NCBI GenBank assembly: GCA_004554245.1
Contig: SFND01000029.1
Location: 1-16,778 of the forward strand
Origin: Oribacterium sp.
GTDB lineage: Bacteria > Bacillota_A > Clostridia > Lachnospirales > Lachnospiraceae
Length of the DNA stretch: 16,778 nucleotides
Reading direction: 5' to 3'
Positions 6,901 through 12,496 of the stretch are shown piece by piece; the stretch's first letter is position 1, and each line of letters starts with the position of its first letter. A program made the position numbers and the translations under genes. The notes under the pieces were generated by a model. It did no database searches, had not been told where the DNA came from, and saw only the letters and a program-made list of their open reading frames with translations.

Positions 6901-9436
6901 GGATATCACGGAGGTGACGAAGCTGGACGAGCTGGCGGACCTCACCAAGGGCTATTCCACGGCTGTACGGGCGACGCTGGATGTAAGCATTGACCCGGTC
7001 AAGGTGGAGAACGAATATGTAGTGATTCGGGACGGCAAGAAGATCGATCCGCTCGTGACGGATTACCAGACCGAGGGCATCCGGATCGAGGGTACCGACT
7101 ACCTCGTGACGGCGTACACACTCGATCAGGATGCGGACCTCACGACCGGTGATCGGAAGCTGTACCTCGGACTCGGCGACGTGACGCATTCCCGGAATTA
7201 CTATCCGATCCGGATCGGCAGCGATGATAAGTGTCAGGCCGTGCCGAAGCTCACGAAGGTAAATGGACATCTCGTGCTGAGCTGGACCGAGGACGGCGAG
7301 CTGCTCGAACTCCTCGATGTCAGCGGACTGATCGAGGCGCTGTTCCATAACGCAGAGATCGGTGGCGCTTATAAGGATGCGGCGGGTGCCTACTATGTGC
7401 AGGGCGGAACGCCGGATTACGACTGGTATAAGAAGACGGCGTCGGAGCTTGGACTTCCGAAGGAAGTACCGGACAAAAGTTCCAGATCTGGATATAATGG
7501 CAGCTACTATGAGGCGATCACCCAGGGTGATTTCCGAACGGTAGAGACCCGTATCAAGGAAGACGAGGACCACAGCAGCTCCATCGATGATTACACGATC
7601 ACCGGGGATGGCCGCGATCTGTATGTATTCTATACGGATTTCGGACCGGAGATCGAGAAGGCGACGGTTGAGCTCTATGGTCGACGCTACCGGATGGCGA
7701 AGGATACGAGCGGAAGCACCGGCAGCGGAACGACCGGCACGACCAGCGGTGAAGGCGGCAATGCAGGCACCGGCACGAATGGCAGTGCAGCTGGCGGTGA
7801 AGAGACCGGCCCAGATGGAAGTGAAGGCAACGGCCATTACTCCAACAGCGCATGGGGCTTCACCGATGCGGTCCGCATCACGGACTTCGATAGGGTGATC
7901 GATGATTTCACGCTCACGATGGCGACGGATGGCAGCATTCGGCTCCTTTCGGATTTCTATAAGCAGTGGATCGACGAGGACGGGAAGATCCAGTTCAGTC
8001 AGAACGCCCTCGCGGCGATCGACTTCGCGCGCGGAGGATCGCTGGAGATCGACCCGCTGTCCATCGATATGGACAGCAGCATGATCGCCGGTGAGACCTC
8101 GACGATCCGCTTCGATGTACGGAATGCCGGACTGCTGGAGGCGAAGGGCTTCTCGATCGAGGCTTATCTGATGGAAAACGGCGTGAGAACGCTGCTGTAC
8201 AGCGGCGAGGTCGACCGTCTCCTCGATACGAACGAGGAAACCACCGTGCAGATTCCATGGACGGTGCCGAACGAGGACCTCGACGGAAAATCGATTCTGC
8301 TGAGCGTCGTCGAGAAGGATACGGCAATCGCTTCGGAGACGACGGCAGAGGTCGAGCTGAAGTCGGAAGCGCGGCTGCGCCTCGACATGGGCGAGCTGAC
8401 ATTTGACGGAAAGGAGGCGATCATCCCATTAGAAATCGAAAACATCGGAAACGCGGCGTCGTCAGCGGGCGAAGTCGTGGCCTATGTACTCGATGGCGCG
8501 GAGAGACGACGTGCCGTCGGAAGCATTGGCCTCGGTGCAATGGGATCCGGCGCTTCCGTGGAGGATACACTTCGCTTCACACCGGAGACGGAGGACTGGG
8601 ACGGCTTCGGACGGATCAGCCTGGAGCTCGTGGCCGTGCAGGACGGTGCGAGCGTCGCGTCGGCGTACGGCGATCTCTACAGCGCGGAGCCGGTCGTGCT
8701 CGAGATCGAGGACGGCGCGGAAAGCCTGAACCTCACGGCGAAGGCGCAGCAGACGCTGCAGGTTGAGTGTGCACCGTGGAGCGCGCTGTGTACGGATCTT
8801 CGCTACCGGAGCTCCGACAGTCGCGTGGCGACCGTGGACGAGAATGGTACGGTGACCGCCGTCGGAAACGGCAGCTGTACGATCGAGGTCTACAGCCCGA
8901 AGCTGATGCTGAAGGATGAGATCACGGTCCATGTCAGCGGTGGCAGCCAGGGAAGCGGCAGTCATAGCGGTGGCGCTGGATCCTCCAGCCGAAAGACCGC
9001 GGCGGACCGGGCCTCCGAGCTCTATGCGTCCGGCCTCCCGACCTGGGTGGAAACCGGCGGACGCTGGATCCAGAATGCGGATGGCAGCTGGAGCTACCAG
9101 ACCGGCACCAGCCCGATGACGAATCGCTGGGTATGTATCTATAATCCGTACGCCGACGAGCGCAGACGCCAGAAGCGCTACGGCTGGTTCAAGTTCGGAC
9201 CGGATGGAAAGATGCTGACCGGCTGGGTGACCGATGCCGATGGAAATATCTACTACCTGAACCCGGCATCCGACGGCACCCGCGGCATGATGCTCATCGG
9301 CTGGCAGCAGATCGACGGAAAGTGGTACTACTTCTCGAAGGACGAAGGCAGCGGCACCATGGGTGCCCTCCTCCGGAACACCATCACACCGGACGGCTAC
9401 CACGTCGACCAGACCGGCGCCTGGACCGGAAGATAA
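983..9436 (+). CDS. Giant secreted multidomain surface protein with C-terminal cell-wall-binding repeats
   Basis: 2817 residues from an ATG with GGAGG at 971-975. An earlier in-frame ATG at 935 lacks a ribosome binding site, and starting there would bury the signal peptide. Residues 1-29 form a signal peptide (basic MKHRTPAKR, hydrophobic core, SLA cleavage site). Next comes the first part of a Calx-beta fold, an acidic Ser/Asp/Glu-rich segment (about 130-326), then the remaining Calx-beta strands (IYFAPGED, CDDDRSEGTEAF; about 327-381) and a second Calx-beta-like stretch to about 455. A long region I do not recognise follows. Then come a charged helical segment (about 1430-1525), a glycine-rich beta region (about 1527-1717), a sialidase/BNR-like propeller (about 1817-2330, interrupted by a Gly/Ser/Thr linker near 2242-2290), two CARDB-like domains (about 2352-2567), a Big2 domain (about 2573-2653; YRSSDSRVATVDENGTVTAVGNG) and wall-binding repeats (about 2687-2817; GWFKFGPDGKMLTGW, GWQQIDGKWYYF). 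There is no LPXTG motif. The wall repeats imply noncovalent attachment outside the cell. The role, adhesion or glycan binding, is inferred; sialidase activity is not supported. Confidence 0.9.
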   Translation: MKHRTPAKRITSILLGLQMVLLQPLCSLAEIPQQSPTVIAGARLSEDQLTEGELVYFGVSGLTLKEATDSYEIAIYREGNLDQEASVTVHTLDISALYNEDYQLLGDDITELESGKTLLQQVADRGREETDDESEVGDTDDQGSSSGSEDTDVDSDAIASGSEIASKGSEISDSDERAPQGTEYRFDADGNLIGETGKTSPEEILEWVALATPSEAEDEADADESEDTKLASPSELDDEDEAFDEDADFDDEEANASDLDSVASASVLSVAGSDAVSSTKSRLAMLKEAATGEPTREEGSSGVSGSLTDSILSQILPEQVAAIPHSAEQTIYFAPGEDVQYLRFRICDDDRSEGTEAFSVMITSAENMEPYKVTSLSVIITDDEASEQSALSFADDEFTVEDGKALVTLQREGAEYSMASANIRGKDAESGAEQVYGTVVFAPYETEKEVELALTKDSTLYLSDYLAAQAGTTTEANAIVIDGEEGTTLFSSVAVLSDEDEEANASNGAVANGSEDLSFDITIGGKAYKVKYKKGDVVADIYDESYQPALEVGQYFFSASTNVGGIFSYGKDQRHGSKPNGLGTLQNCYLLPKGETDFHKGEGKLEYLHTTTGCTGSVWSSNENPPAGRPTINGLYYQYLIPHWKQISSYGGGNKLRFKLHALGAGKDLEQRDRNGKFDTPELSSGAAIKVQNVADNIEAIVYAVDASKTQTPKSYMRFYGVAAMYKKYEVSVTNPEKMSFLGTTDTVPMQVKMECGAQIIEAGKTDSRNIFTNVDTDDANIVFTLDKSTVHGVDGYFGTITGYTITIPAEDPKNKVTASYPEAYLSYLDSMTGKSVNSDAIDLSKDAVKTVKERATAHLDTIVMDKYFVNWIESLKGQTYAEKGELSSASYYQKLNFKPTVAYTDVKVSVVPPDAGGGSTQAGFTSSDLPKAGASGIFHAGDTLDLSATSEDANYRVTGFEISEDGGVHFNSIRDTRSYTLRSGKNYVIRPLLAKNDNHVEIVFASDEARKNLSIENLISQEKLEGSYLKGRNVLNLNPEKNGWAEMMKPAIGAACTVRVLVTGTPSDSNYVYRPVITDQMTGRTYQTQGYSFILRSNTADNLLKLDIEKVKKSDLREYSLGGTVVTRVKSIRETALEAKTNPAEGYAVSLANGEFVMNGSRHVQLQSATADDSGIISLAGLRAKEGDRVSLLIDNGIDDAQVADYVFGSGTLDRITQVCSVDAGMLEVQYPITAPVVTSISYDYDKSESRQKTDLRKNQVRCFDDNLKLTAVVDTKGRSIEKLVFTVRTVTGSTADYEGRATLEGSNIFTAEIPSMLTNLHNGDRITVQIVDKEKRSVTVGDTAQSIPIIYPTVDTGLVSYVENEKIAPKSFDIDGAMGDVNIPLLGAAKSTAQSGILNFSRLDYPDKSGYSLNINFDMMLKDGSLKTNQQKTDAVKNYHASAKRAQAAKKEAIAAGEDAANAGESADQIRSRIWEDRELTEQELRDLNDYEVRKAESEALRERKMTEASNERASMTKAQGYIDVRAIFNLSFEFLLDPVQNEYVLATTAVTVGGAVDASKTFYTMVGYVPCFLNLSGGVEVDLTMGGVCAAGKAAFSEGDFNAYSGNVQNIFSGSDFLIELDSVVKAKVQVGAGLCGVLSARGYVSVQMKLQLVKDNVSGDPYGIILNAAGGLGFDLVLLKVNFDIAKIEQGWGNYAGQTKVEFFNNAITKEFEDTLPLNAASADDTDDHAFALNAEGDDEASTAGTFPLRAILDEAAEEDDVAAAFSLNDAYEEAYAGLGEDEISFQRYDMGSSDMSSFRGTGGVNAQPVPVRMQILLEHAAERTRPEMVELPDGRAFAVFIAASDNGDTSRLYYTISNQAGDSWSVPVTLDEDGSYDSMPALTLVGNKVVIAWMDASKKIEGANDEETMDAYRKKFNAFRINGRVYDAGNGQLGDEFQISPSKLDEFYLQAPSLCTAGDKVYCTYVARDITEVTKLDELADLTKGYSTAVRATLDVSIDPVKVENEYVVIRDGKKIDPLVTDYQTEGIRIEGTDYLVTAYTLDQDADLTTGDRKLYLGLGDVTHSRNYYPIRIGSDDKCQAVPKLTKVNGHLVLSWTEDGELLELLDVSGLIEALFHNAEIGGAYKDAAGAYYVQGGTPDYDWYKKTASELGLPKEVPDKSSRSGYNGSYYEAITQGDFRTVETRIKEDEDHSSSIDDYTITGDGRDLYVFYTDFGPEIEKATVELYGRRYRMAKDTSGSTGSGTTGTTSGEGGNAGTGTNGSAAGGEETGPDGSEGNGHYSNSAWGFTDAVRITDFDRVIDDFTLTMATDGSIRLLSDFYKQWIDEDGKIQFSQNALAAIDFARGGSLEIDPLSIDMDSSMIAGETSTIRFDVRNAGLLEAKGFSIEAYLMENGVRTLLYSGEVDRLLDTNEETTVQIPWTVPNEDLDGKSILLSVVEKDTAIASETTAEVELKSEARLRLDMGELTFDGKEAIIPLEIENIGNAASSAGEVVAYVLDGAERRRAVGSIGLGAMGSGASVEDTLRFTPETEDWDGFGRISLELVAVQDGASVASAYGDLYSAEPVVLEIEDGAESLNLTAKAQQTLQVECAPWSALCTDLRYRSSDSRVATVDENGTVTAVGNGSCTIEVYSPKLMLKDEITVHVSGGSQGSGSHSGGAGSSSRKTAADRASELYASGLPTWVETGGRWIQNADGSWSYQTGTSPMTNRWVCIYNPYADERRRQKRYGWFKFGPDGKMLTGWVTDADGNIYYLNPASDGTRGMMLIGWQQIDGKWYYFSKDEGSGTMGALLRNTITPDGYHVDQTGAWTGR

Positions 9437-9440
9437 TATA

Positions 9441-9475
9441 AAAGAGACGCTCTTGCCGGGCGTCTCTTTCATTTT
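9441..9475 (+). terminator. Intrinsic terminator of the giant surface-protein gene
   Basis: AAAGAGACGC (9441-9450) pairs perfectly with GCGTCTCTTT (9460-9469) around a 9-nt loop, 4 nt after the stop codon, and is followed by CATTTTGCTTTT. Confidence 0.85.
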
Positions 9476-9484
9476 GCTTTTCTA

Positions 9485-9770
9485 TAGGCACGGTAGGGCT
9501 GGAAAAACGTCATCATGCCTACAAAACACTGCCTCGGATGTGCAAGCGTAGGCACGTTAGGCCCTGAAATGTCCCAACATGCCTACGGTGAGGAAGTTCG
9601 GAAATTTTAATCGCAGGCATGGTAAGCGCTTTAAAATGCCATCGTGCCTACGGAAATAGCCAAAATTTGGGGAAACTGTAGGCATGATAACCCTGATTTA
9701 TGGACATCGTGCCTATAAAATCGAGCCTGATCGTAGGCATGATGATCCATTTTCCTCGTCAGCGTGCCTA
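9485..9770. repeat. Array of five 37-bp inverted-repeat units
   Basis: Five units, each exactly 8+21+8 bp, at 9485-9521, 9549-9585, 9614-9650, 9679-9715 and 9734-9770. The arms are TAGGCAYG and CRTGCCTA (first base C in unit 3); the 21-bp interiors differ but often begin with RT(A/G) or end with CA(T/A/G). Gaps are 27, 28, 28 and 18 bp. Arm bases at one position are C with A in units 1 and 2 and T with G in units 3-5, so units 1-2 read as the reverse orientation of units 3-5; oriented that way, four of five have TTT at the exact centre. The last arm covers the stop codon of hipT. No gene is seen in 9437-9767. No CRISPR logic (the repeats are not constant inside). Function unknown. Confidence 0.85.
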
Positions 9771-10730
9771 CGATCGGATGCTCGGCAACAGAATACTGCA
9801 GCGTTCCTCGATCAGTGCACAGAGCTGTTCTTTCATGTGTTCCGGGAGGAAAGATGCAGCGCACAGCTCCATAAATTTCGGCTTCATGCGCAGGAGCCGG
9901 GCAATCATTTTCTCTGCAGCTTTTTCGGGGATTCCGCAGGCAGCTGCGAAGACCAGGAAATCTTTTCGACGAAGGTTACGCTTCTTTCCGTTCATCGTCA
10001 GCGCAAACTGCTCCTTATCTTCCGGCATGATGACATTGACAGGAAGAAGATCATACGCCTGCGACAGATGGTAGTTTTCGCTCCCCGCCTCGCTTTCAAT
10101 CAGCGAAAAGTTCTTAAGATGCATGTCCGAATTACCGACGATAAACGAAAACACCAGTCGTATAAACAGTTCACTCATGTCCAGTCCGCGCTGCGTGGAG
10201 TAGCGTTCGATCACCTTCGCACAGCGTTCATAGGAGCCTCGGTACTTGTCCTGCGTCAGTCGGAGATCCAGCTGGCAGAAGTCTTCCATCGCGATCTTAC
10301 GGATTTCCGCCCTGTCGATGATACGGTCGATGCGCTTTGTGATATATGCAAACTGCCCGTTTGCTCTGATCAGGGCATGTGGCACCGTCGCGATGCGGGC
10401 TGCATCTGCCATGCACATGACGAGCTGCTCCGCTTCGGGCAATGCTTCAAACTCCTGAACCTGTGGCTTCAGAATATACCCATTCGGATAGTTGACCAGT
10501 GTCAGCCTCGGCTGTTTTTCATCTGAAAAGAGATGCAGGGACAGCTTCTTCTGCACGCCGGTGACCGTGTATCCGTTTTCGGTATTTTCCTTTGTGATCT
10601 GCCGGAGTGTTTCTTCATCGAGCCGGATTTCCGGGAGTGTACGCGTGCCGAAAAAACGTCTGATACAGGCCGTATGCCATCCATTCTGATCTTTTTCACG
10701 AAGCGGTTTTCCGCAGCATAAACAGTTCAT
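9768..10730 (-). CDS. hipT: HipT-type serine/threonine kinase toxin (HipA C-terminal domain)
   Basis: 320 residues. The start MNCLCCGKPL is chosen because GGAGG lies 9 nt upstream and the ATG overlaps the hipS stop as ATGA; a longer frame from 10847 would run through hipS. Residues 3-22 carry a Cys-rich CLCCGKPL...HTAC element typical of this split-HipA group. The Gly-rich loop is VTGVQKKLSL (56-65), with Ser64 the likely autophosphorylation site. ATP-binding Lys is in GYILKP (Lys88), catalytic motif NSDMHLKNF (200-208, Asp202), metal-binding Asp227 in AYDLLP. In E. coli O127 the related HipT is the toxin and phosphorylates tryptophanyl-tRNA synthetase, halting translation; the target here is not shown. 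Intact by motif and length. Its stop lies in the last unit of the 37-bp repeat array. Confidence 0.88.
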   Translation of the reverse strand: MNCLCCGKPLREKDQNGWHTACIRRFFGTRTLPEIRLDEETLRQITKENTENGYTVTGVQKKLSLHLFSDEKQPRLTLVNYPNGYILKPQVQEFEALPEAEQLVMCMADAARIATVPHALIRANGQFAYITKRIDRIIDRAEIRKIAMEDFCQLDLRLTQDKYRGSYERCAKVIERYSTQRGLDMSELFIRLVFSFIVGNSDMHLKNFSLIESEAGSENYHLSQAYDLLPVNVIMPEDKEQFALTMNGKKRNLRRKDFLVFAAACGIPEKAAEKMIARLLRMKPKFMELCAASFLPEHMKEQLCALIEERCSILLPSIRS

Positions 10731-11059
10731 ACTCTGGCCTCCATGATCGATACATTTCCAATCGGGTCCTTGCACGCTTTCAGCAGCAGGCCGAAACGAT
10801 CCGTCGGGAGGAGCTTCCAGTTCCGGCTGATGACATTGAGCAGCCATCCTTCCGGTATCAGGCCGTCAAAAAATGAGAACAACGTGCTGGATCTGTAGGC
10901 CTCCTCGCGCATCGGAAGGGTCAGAGAAACCGCCGTGGCGTCAGCGCGCAGCATATACGCGCGGTCATACGAAAAGGTATATCCGCTGTCTGTCTCGCTT
11001 AAAACGCCGGCATAGGTATCCCGCACGTATACATATGCTTTTCTGAATGTCTCCTCCAT
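10727..11059 (-). CDS. hipS: HipS-type protein (HipA N-terminal domain as a separate protein)
   Basis: 110 residues corresponding to the N-terminal subdomain of HipA (couple_hipA-type): AYVYVRDTYAGVLSE (8-22), SYDRAYML (30-37), VSLTLPMREE (44-53), LFSFFDGLIPEGWLL (60-74), DRFGLLLKACKDPIGNVSI (87-105). In one-protein HipA this part is fused to the kinase; here it is free. In the E. coli O127 HipBST system the equivalent small protein neutralises the kinase, so it is probably the antitoxin proper. The ATG overlaps the hipB stop by one base (TGATG), with AAAGGA upstream, and the stop overlaps hipT by four bases, which points to translational coupling and fixed stoichiometry. Confidence 0.88.
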   Translation of the reverse strand: MEETFRKAYVYVRDTYAGVLSETDSGYTFSYDRAYMLRADATAVSLTLPMREEAYRSSTLFSFFDGLIPEGWLLNVISRNWKLLPTDRFGLLLKACKDPIGNVSIMEARV

Positions 11060-11262
11060 CAGGCTTCGTCCTTTCTTCCAGGTACGGCTTCCATGTCAAA
11101 CATCGCGAGGGCAACGTTCACCTTATCCATGCGAACCGTTTCCTTCCCCTGCTCCAGATCACGCACGAAGCGTAAGCCCAGCCCGGAGCGAATCGCGAAC
11201 TCCTCCTGGGTAAGCCCTGCCGCGCGCCGGCTCTTCTTCACAAATTCTGCTATTTTATTCAT
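11059..11262 (-). CDS. hipB: HipB-like XRE-family DNA-binding antitoxin/repressor
   Basis: 67 residues with one Cro/C1-type helix-turn-helix: GLTQEEFAIRSGLGLRFVRD (16-35) followed by LEQGK. It matches the short Y4mF/HipB group in length and in the RFVRDLEQGKETVRMDKVN stretch. First gene of the hipB-hipS-hipT transcript; it probably represses the operon through the three palindromes upstream and augments HipS. The ribosome binding site is weak (AGGT, about 9 nt before the ATG). Confidence 0.88.
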   Translation of the reverse strand: MNKIAEFVKKSRRAAGLTQEEFAIRSGLGLRFVRDLEQGKETVRMDKVNVALAMFDMEAVPGRKDEA

Positions 11263-11339
11263 GTGTGTTTACCTGTGCTCTCCCTGATGAAGTCATGCAG
11301 ACACGTGATAGCCATCGGCCTGCACGCTGTGTTAAAATC

Positions 11340-11368
11340 ATTTTATACCTTTAAGGGTATAATGTCGA
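11340..11368 (-). promoter_or_regulatory. hipBST promoter overlapped by operator 1
   Basis: On the minus strand TCGACA (11368-11363), a 17-bp spacer and TAAAAT (11345-11340) form a good sigma-A promoter. Operator 1 (11344-11361) fills the spacer, so repressor bound there would exclude RNA polymerase. The leader to the hipB ATG is about 70 nt. Confidence 0.6.
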
Positions 11369-11443
11369 TAGGCGACAGTGCTTTTATACCTTATGGGGTA
11401 TAAAACATGAAATTCGGATGTAGTTTATACCCTTTGGGGTATA
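11344..11443. promoter_or_regulatory. Three phased HipB-type operators TATACC-N6-GGTATA
   Basis: Three 18-bp inverted repeats: 11344-11361 (TATACCTTTAAGGGTATA), 11385-11402 (TATACCTTATGGGGTATA) and 11426-11443 (TATACCCTTTGGGGTATA). All share TATACC and GGTATA arms 6 bp apart, close in layout to the E. coli HipB operator TATCC-N8-GGATA. Start-to-start distances are exactly 41 bp twice, about four helical turns, so the three sites face the same side of the DNA. Binding by the local HipB is inferred. Confidence 0.85.
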
Positions 11444-11454
11444 GCGACGACTAT

Positions 11455-11484
11455 AAAAAAGAGACACCTGGTAAAGGCGTCTCT
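11455..11484 (-). terminator. Intrinsic terminator of the higBA operon
   Basis: Read on the minus strand, AGAGACGCC (11484-11476) pairs with GGTGTCTCT (11468-11460), one G-T pair, around a 7-nt loop, followed by six T. It lies about 40 nt past the higA stop and separates higBA from the hip operators. Confidence 0.85.
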
Positions 11485-11524
11485 GAAAATCAGTCAAAAT
11501 GTGGAGTCTGGGTCAACTTTTATC

Positions 11525-11836
11525 TTACAGCTGCAGCGCCAGCGAGTCCGCTTCTTTTTTTATAGGAAATGGAATGACATTGGTAGGTGTATGCTGTTCT
11601 GCCTCCCAAAGCGTCAGCTTCTGCTGCATATTCATCCAGCTTTCCACCGACGTATTGGTAGCCTTTGCAATCCGAATCGCCATTTCCGGGCTTAATGCAG
11701 CCTTTTCATTCACAAACTCCGACAGAGCCTTTCGACTCACGCCAAGCATATGTGCCGCATCCGTAATGGTTATATGTAGTGGCTTAAGAACATCTTCCAG
11801 AAAAACATTTCCCGGATGGGTCGGTTTTCTAGTCAT
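11525..11836 (-). CDS. higA: HigA-family antitoxin (XRE)
   Basis: 103 residues. It opens with the family hallmark HPGNVFLEDVLKPL (7-20), followed by a helix-turn-helix ITITDAAHMLGVSRKALSEF (22-41) and the conserved LSPEMAIRIAKATNTS (48-63) and SWMNMQQ (66-72). AAGGAGG lies 8 nt before the ATG, within the 15-bp gap after higB. HigA neutralises HigB and, with it, represses the operon. The C-terminal tail after about residue 80 is variable in the family. The order, toxin then antitoxin, is the typical HigBA one. Confidence 0.9.
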   Translation of the reverse strand: MTRKPTHPGNVFLEDVLKPLHITITDAAHMLGVSRKALSEFVNEKAALSPEMAIRIAKATNTSVESWMNMQQKLTLWEAEQHTPTNVIPFPIKKEADSLALQL

Positions 11837-11851
11837 ACTGCGCCTCCTTCT

Positions 11852-12130
11852 TCAGTGATAGTCCTGATAATCTACCAGATATGCATCCTGCCCTTCAAAC
11901 GTAAATGTCATCCGCCAGTTCCCATTCACTGTAACGGACCATATATCTTGCTTATCTCCCTTTAATGGATGTAATCTATATCCAGGTAAATTCATATCCT
12001 GTGGGTTTGTACTTGCATCGAGACGATCAAGCATTCTTCCTAGTTTTGGGGCATGCTCAGGCTGAATACCCTTCTTCGAACCTGATTCAAAAAAATCCTT
12101 TAATCCCTTATGTGCAAACGATTTAATCAT
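11852..12130 (-). CDS. higB: HigB-family RelE-type mRNA interferase toxin
   Basis: 92 residues starting MIKSFAHKGLKDFFE, a start matching the family norm; a longer frame from 12166 would begin upstream of the promoter and is rejected. Conserved features: HKGLKDFFESGSKKGI (7-22), LDRLDAS (35-41), LPGYRLHPLKG (48-58), WSVTVNGNWRMTF (64-76), VDYQDYH (86-92). HigB proteins cleave mRNA on the ribosome in the A site; HigA from the next gene blocks this. No Shine-Dalgarno is seen before the ATG, and the predicted transcription start falls within a base or two of it, so the mRNA may be leaderless. Confidence 0.9.
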   Translation of the reverse strand: MIKSFAHKGLKDFFESGSKKGIQPEHAPKLGRMLDRLDASTNPQDMNLPGYRLHPLKGDKQDIWSVTVNGNWRMTFTFEGQDAYLVDYQDYH

Positions 12131-12134
12131 AATA

Positions 12135-12163
12135 ATTGTATGCTGTAACGTTACAGTTGTCAA
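12135..12163 (-). promoter_or_regulatory. higBA promoter with palindromic operator in the spacer
   Basis: Minus-strand TTGACA (12163-12158, perfect), 17-bp spacer, TACAAT (12140-12135, 5/6). A perfect 14-bp palindrome CTGTAACGTTACAG (12143-12156) sits inside the spacer, the obvious site for HigA or HigBA autorepression. The -10 ends 5 bp before the higB ATG. Confidence 0.85.
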
Positions 12164-12322
12164 CAAGATTAATAGTTACGATGATTGTGATAACTAAATC
12201 TTACCATGAGCTTATTATTTTTAGTAGAGTCCACAAGCAGACCATATTAACCGGTTTACCATCGTCGTTAGCACCGTGGTGGTTTTTGTTTATTGAAGGA
12301 AGCTATTTTAAAGGATTTAATC
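12164..12322. other. Intergenic stretch, no convincing gene; a weak hairpin-plus-T-run
   Basis: It is A+T-rich and without a credible coding frame. TAGTTA (12173-12178) and TAACTA (12191-12196) form a short inverted repeat. ACCATCGT (12258-12265) can pair, with three G-T pairs, with GTGGTGGT (12276-12283) before TTTTGTTT, a possible weak plus-strand terminator. Nothing else was seen. Confidence 0.4.
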
Positions 12323-12394
12323 ATGAAGAACGTACCGTTCATGGATCAGAAGACCGGATGCCTCCTCGTGCGTGATCTGGAGCATATGGACTGA
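12323..12394 (+). CDS. Possible 23-residue small ORF or gene remnant
   Basis: ATG at 12323 to TGA at 12392-12394: MKNVPFMDQKTG followed by CLLVRDLEHMD. AAAGGA lies 8-10 nt upstream and a terminator hairpin follows within 40 nt. The G+C-rich codons contrast with the A+T-rich surroundings and look like coding DNA, so this may be a short peptide or the 3' end of a lost gene. The frame is open upstream to a TAG at 12269, allowing non-ATG starts. I do not recognise it. Confidence 0.3.
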   Translation: MKNVPFMDQKTGCLLVRDLEHMD

Positions 12395-12428
12395 CCTCAG
12401 CGCCCCCTCCGTTCACCCTTATATTATT

Positions 12429-12468
12429 AAAATCCCAACATGGTTAAACACCGTGCCGGGATTTTTTT
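12429..12468 (+). terminator. Intrinsic terminator, plus strand
   Basis: AATCCC (12431-12436) pairs with GGGATT (12458-12463); inside, after a 2-nt internal loop, CATGG pairs with CCGTG around a 7-nt loop. Seven T end the structure. It would insulate the promoter at 12510-12577 and implies a plus-strand transcript from upstream. Confidence 0.7.
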
Positions 12469-12496
12469 ATGACTGAACATGCCAGCCATAACCAAA

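Noticed and set aside
6527..7837. Minus-strand frame of 436 codons, and similar ones at 2471-3619 and 8462-9472
   Set aside because: Shadows of the giant gene created by its G+C-rich codon use; no recognisable domains or starts.
9485..9770. CRISPR array
   Set aside because: Only the outer 8 bp of each unit are conserved, the orientation is mixed, and gaps are not uniform spacers; no cas genes are present.
9684..10526. Plus-strand frame of 280 codons opposite hipT
   Set aside because: It is antisense to a clear kinase gene with all catalytic motifs; the product looks random.
10731..10847. N-terminal extension of hipT from 10847
   Set aside because: It would overlap most of the 3' part of hipS in another frame; the ATG at 10730 has a GGAGG and the family start.
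11358..11363. Perfect TATAAT on the plus strand as a divergent promoter
   Set aside because: It is part of operator 1 and the base after it; no -35 at a proper distance and no plus-strand gene follows.
12131..12166. N-terminal extension of higB from 12166
   Set aside because: It would start upstream of the promoter elements at 12135-12163 and does not match the family N-terminus.
12136..12375. Plus-strand frame of 79 codons
   Set aside because: It begins inside the higBA promoter, has no ribosome binding site and no coding character.
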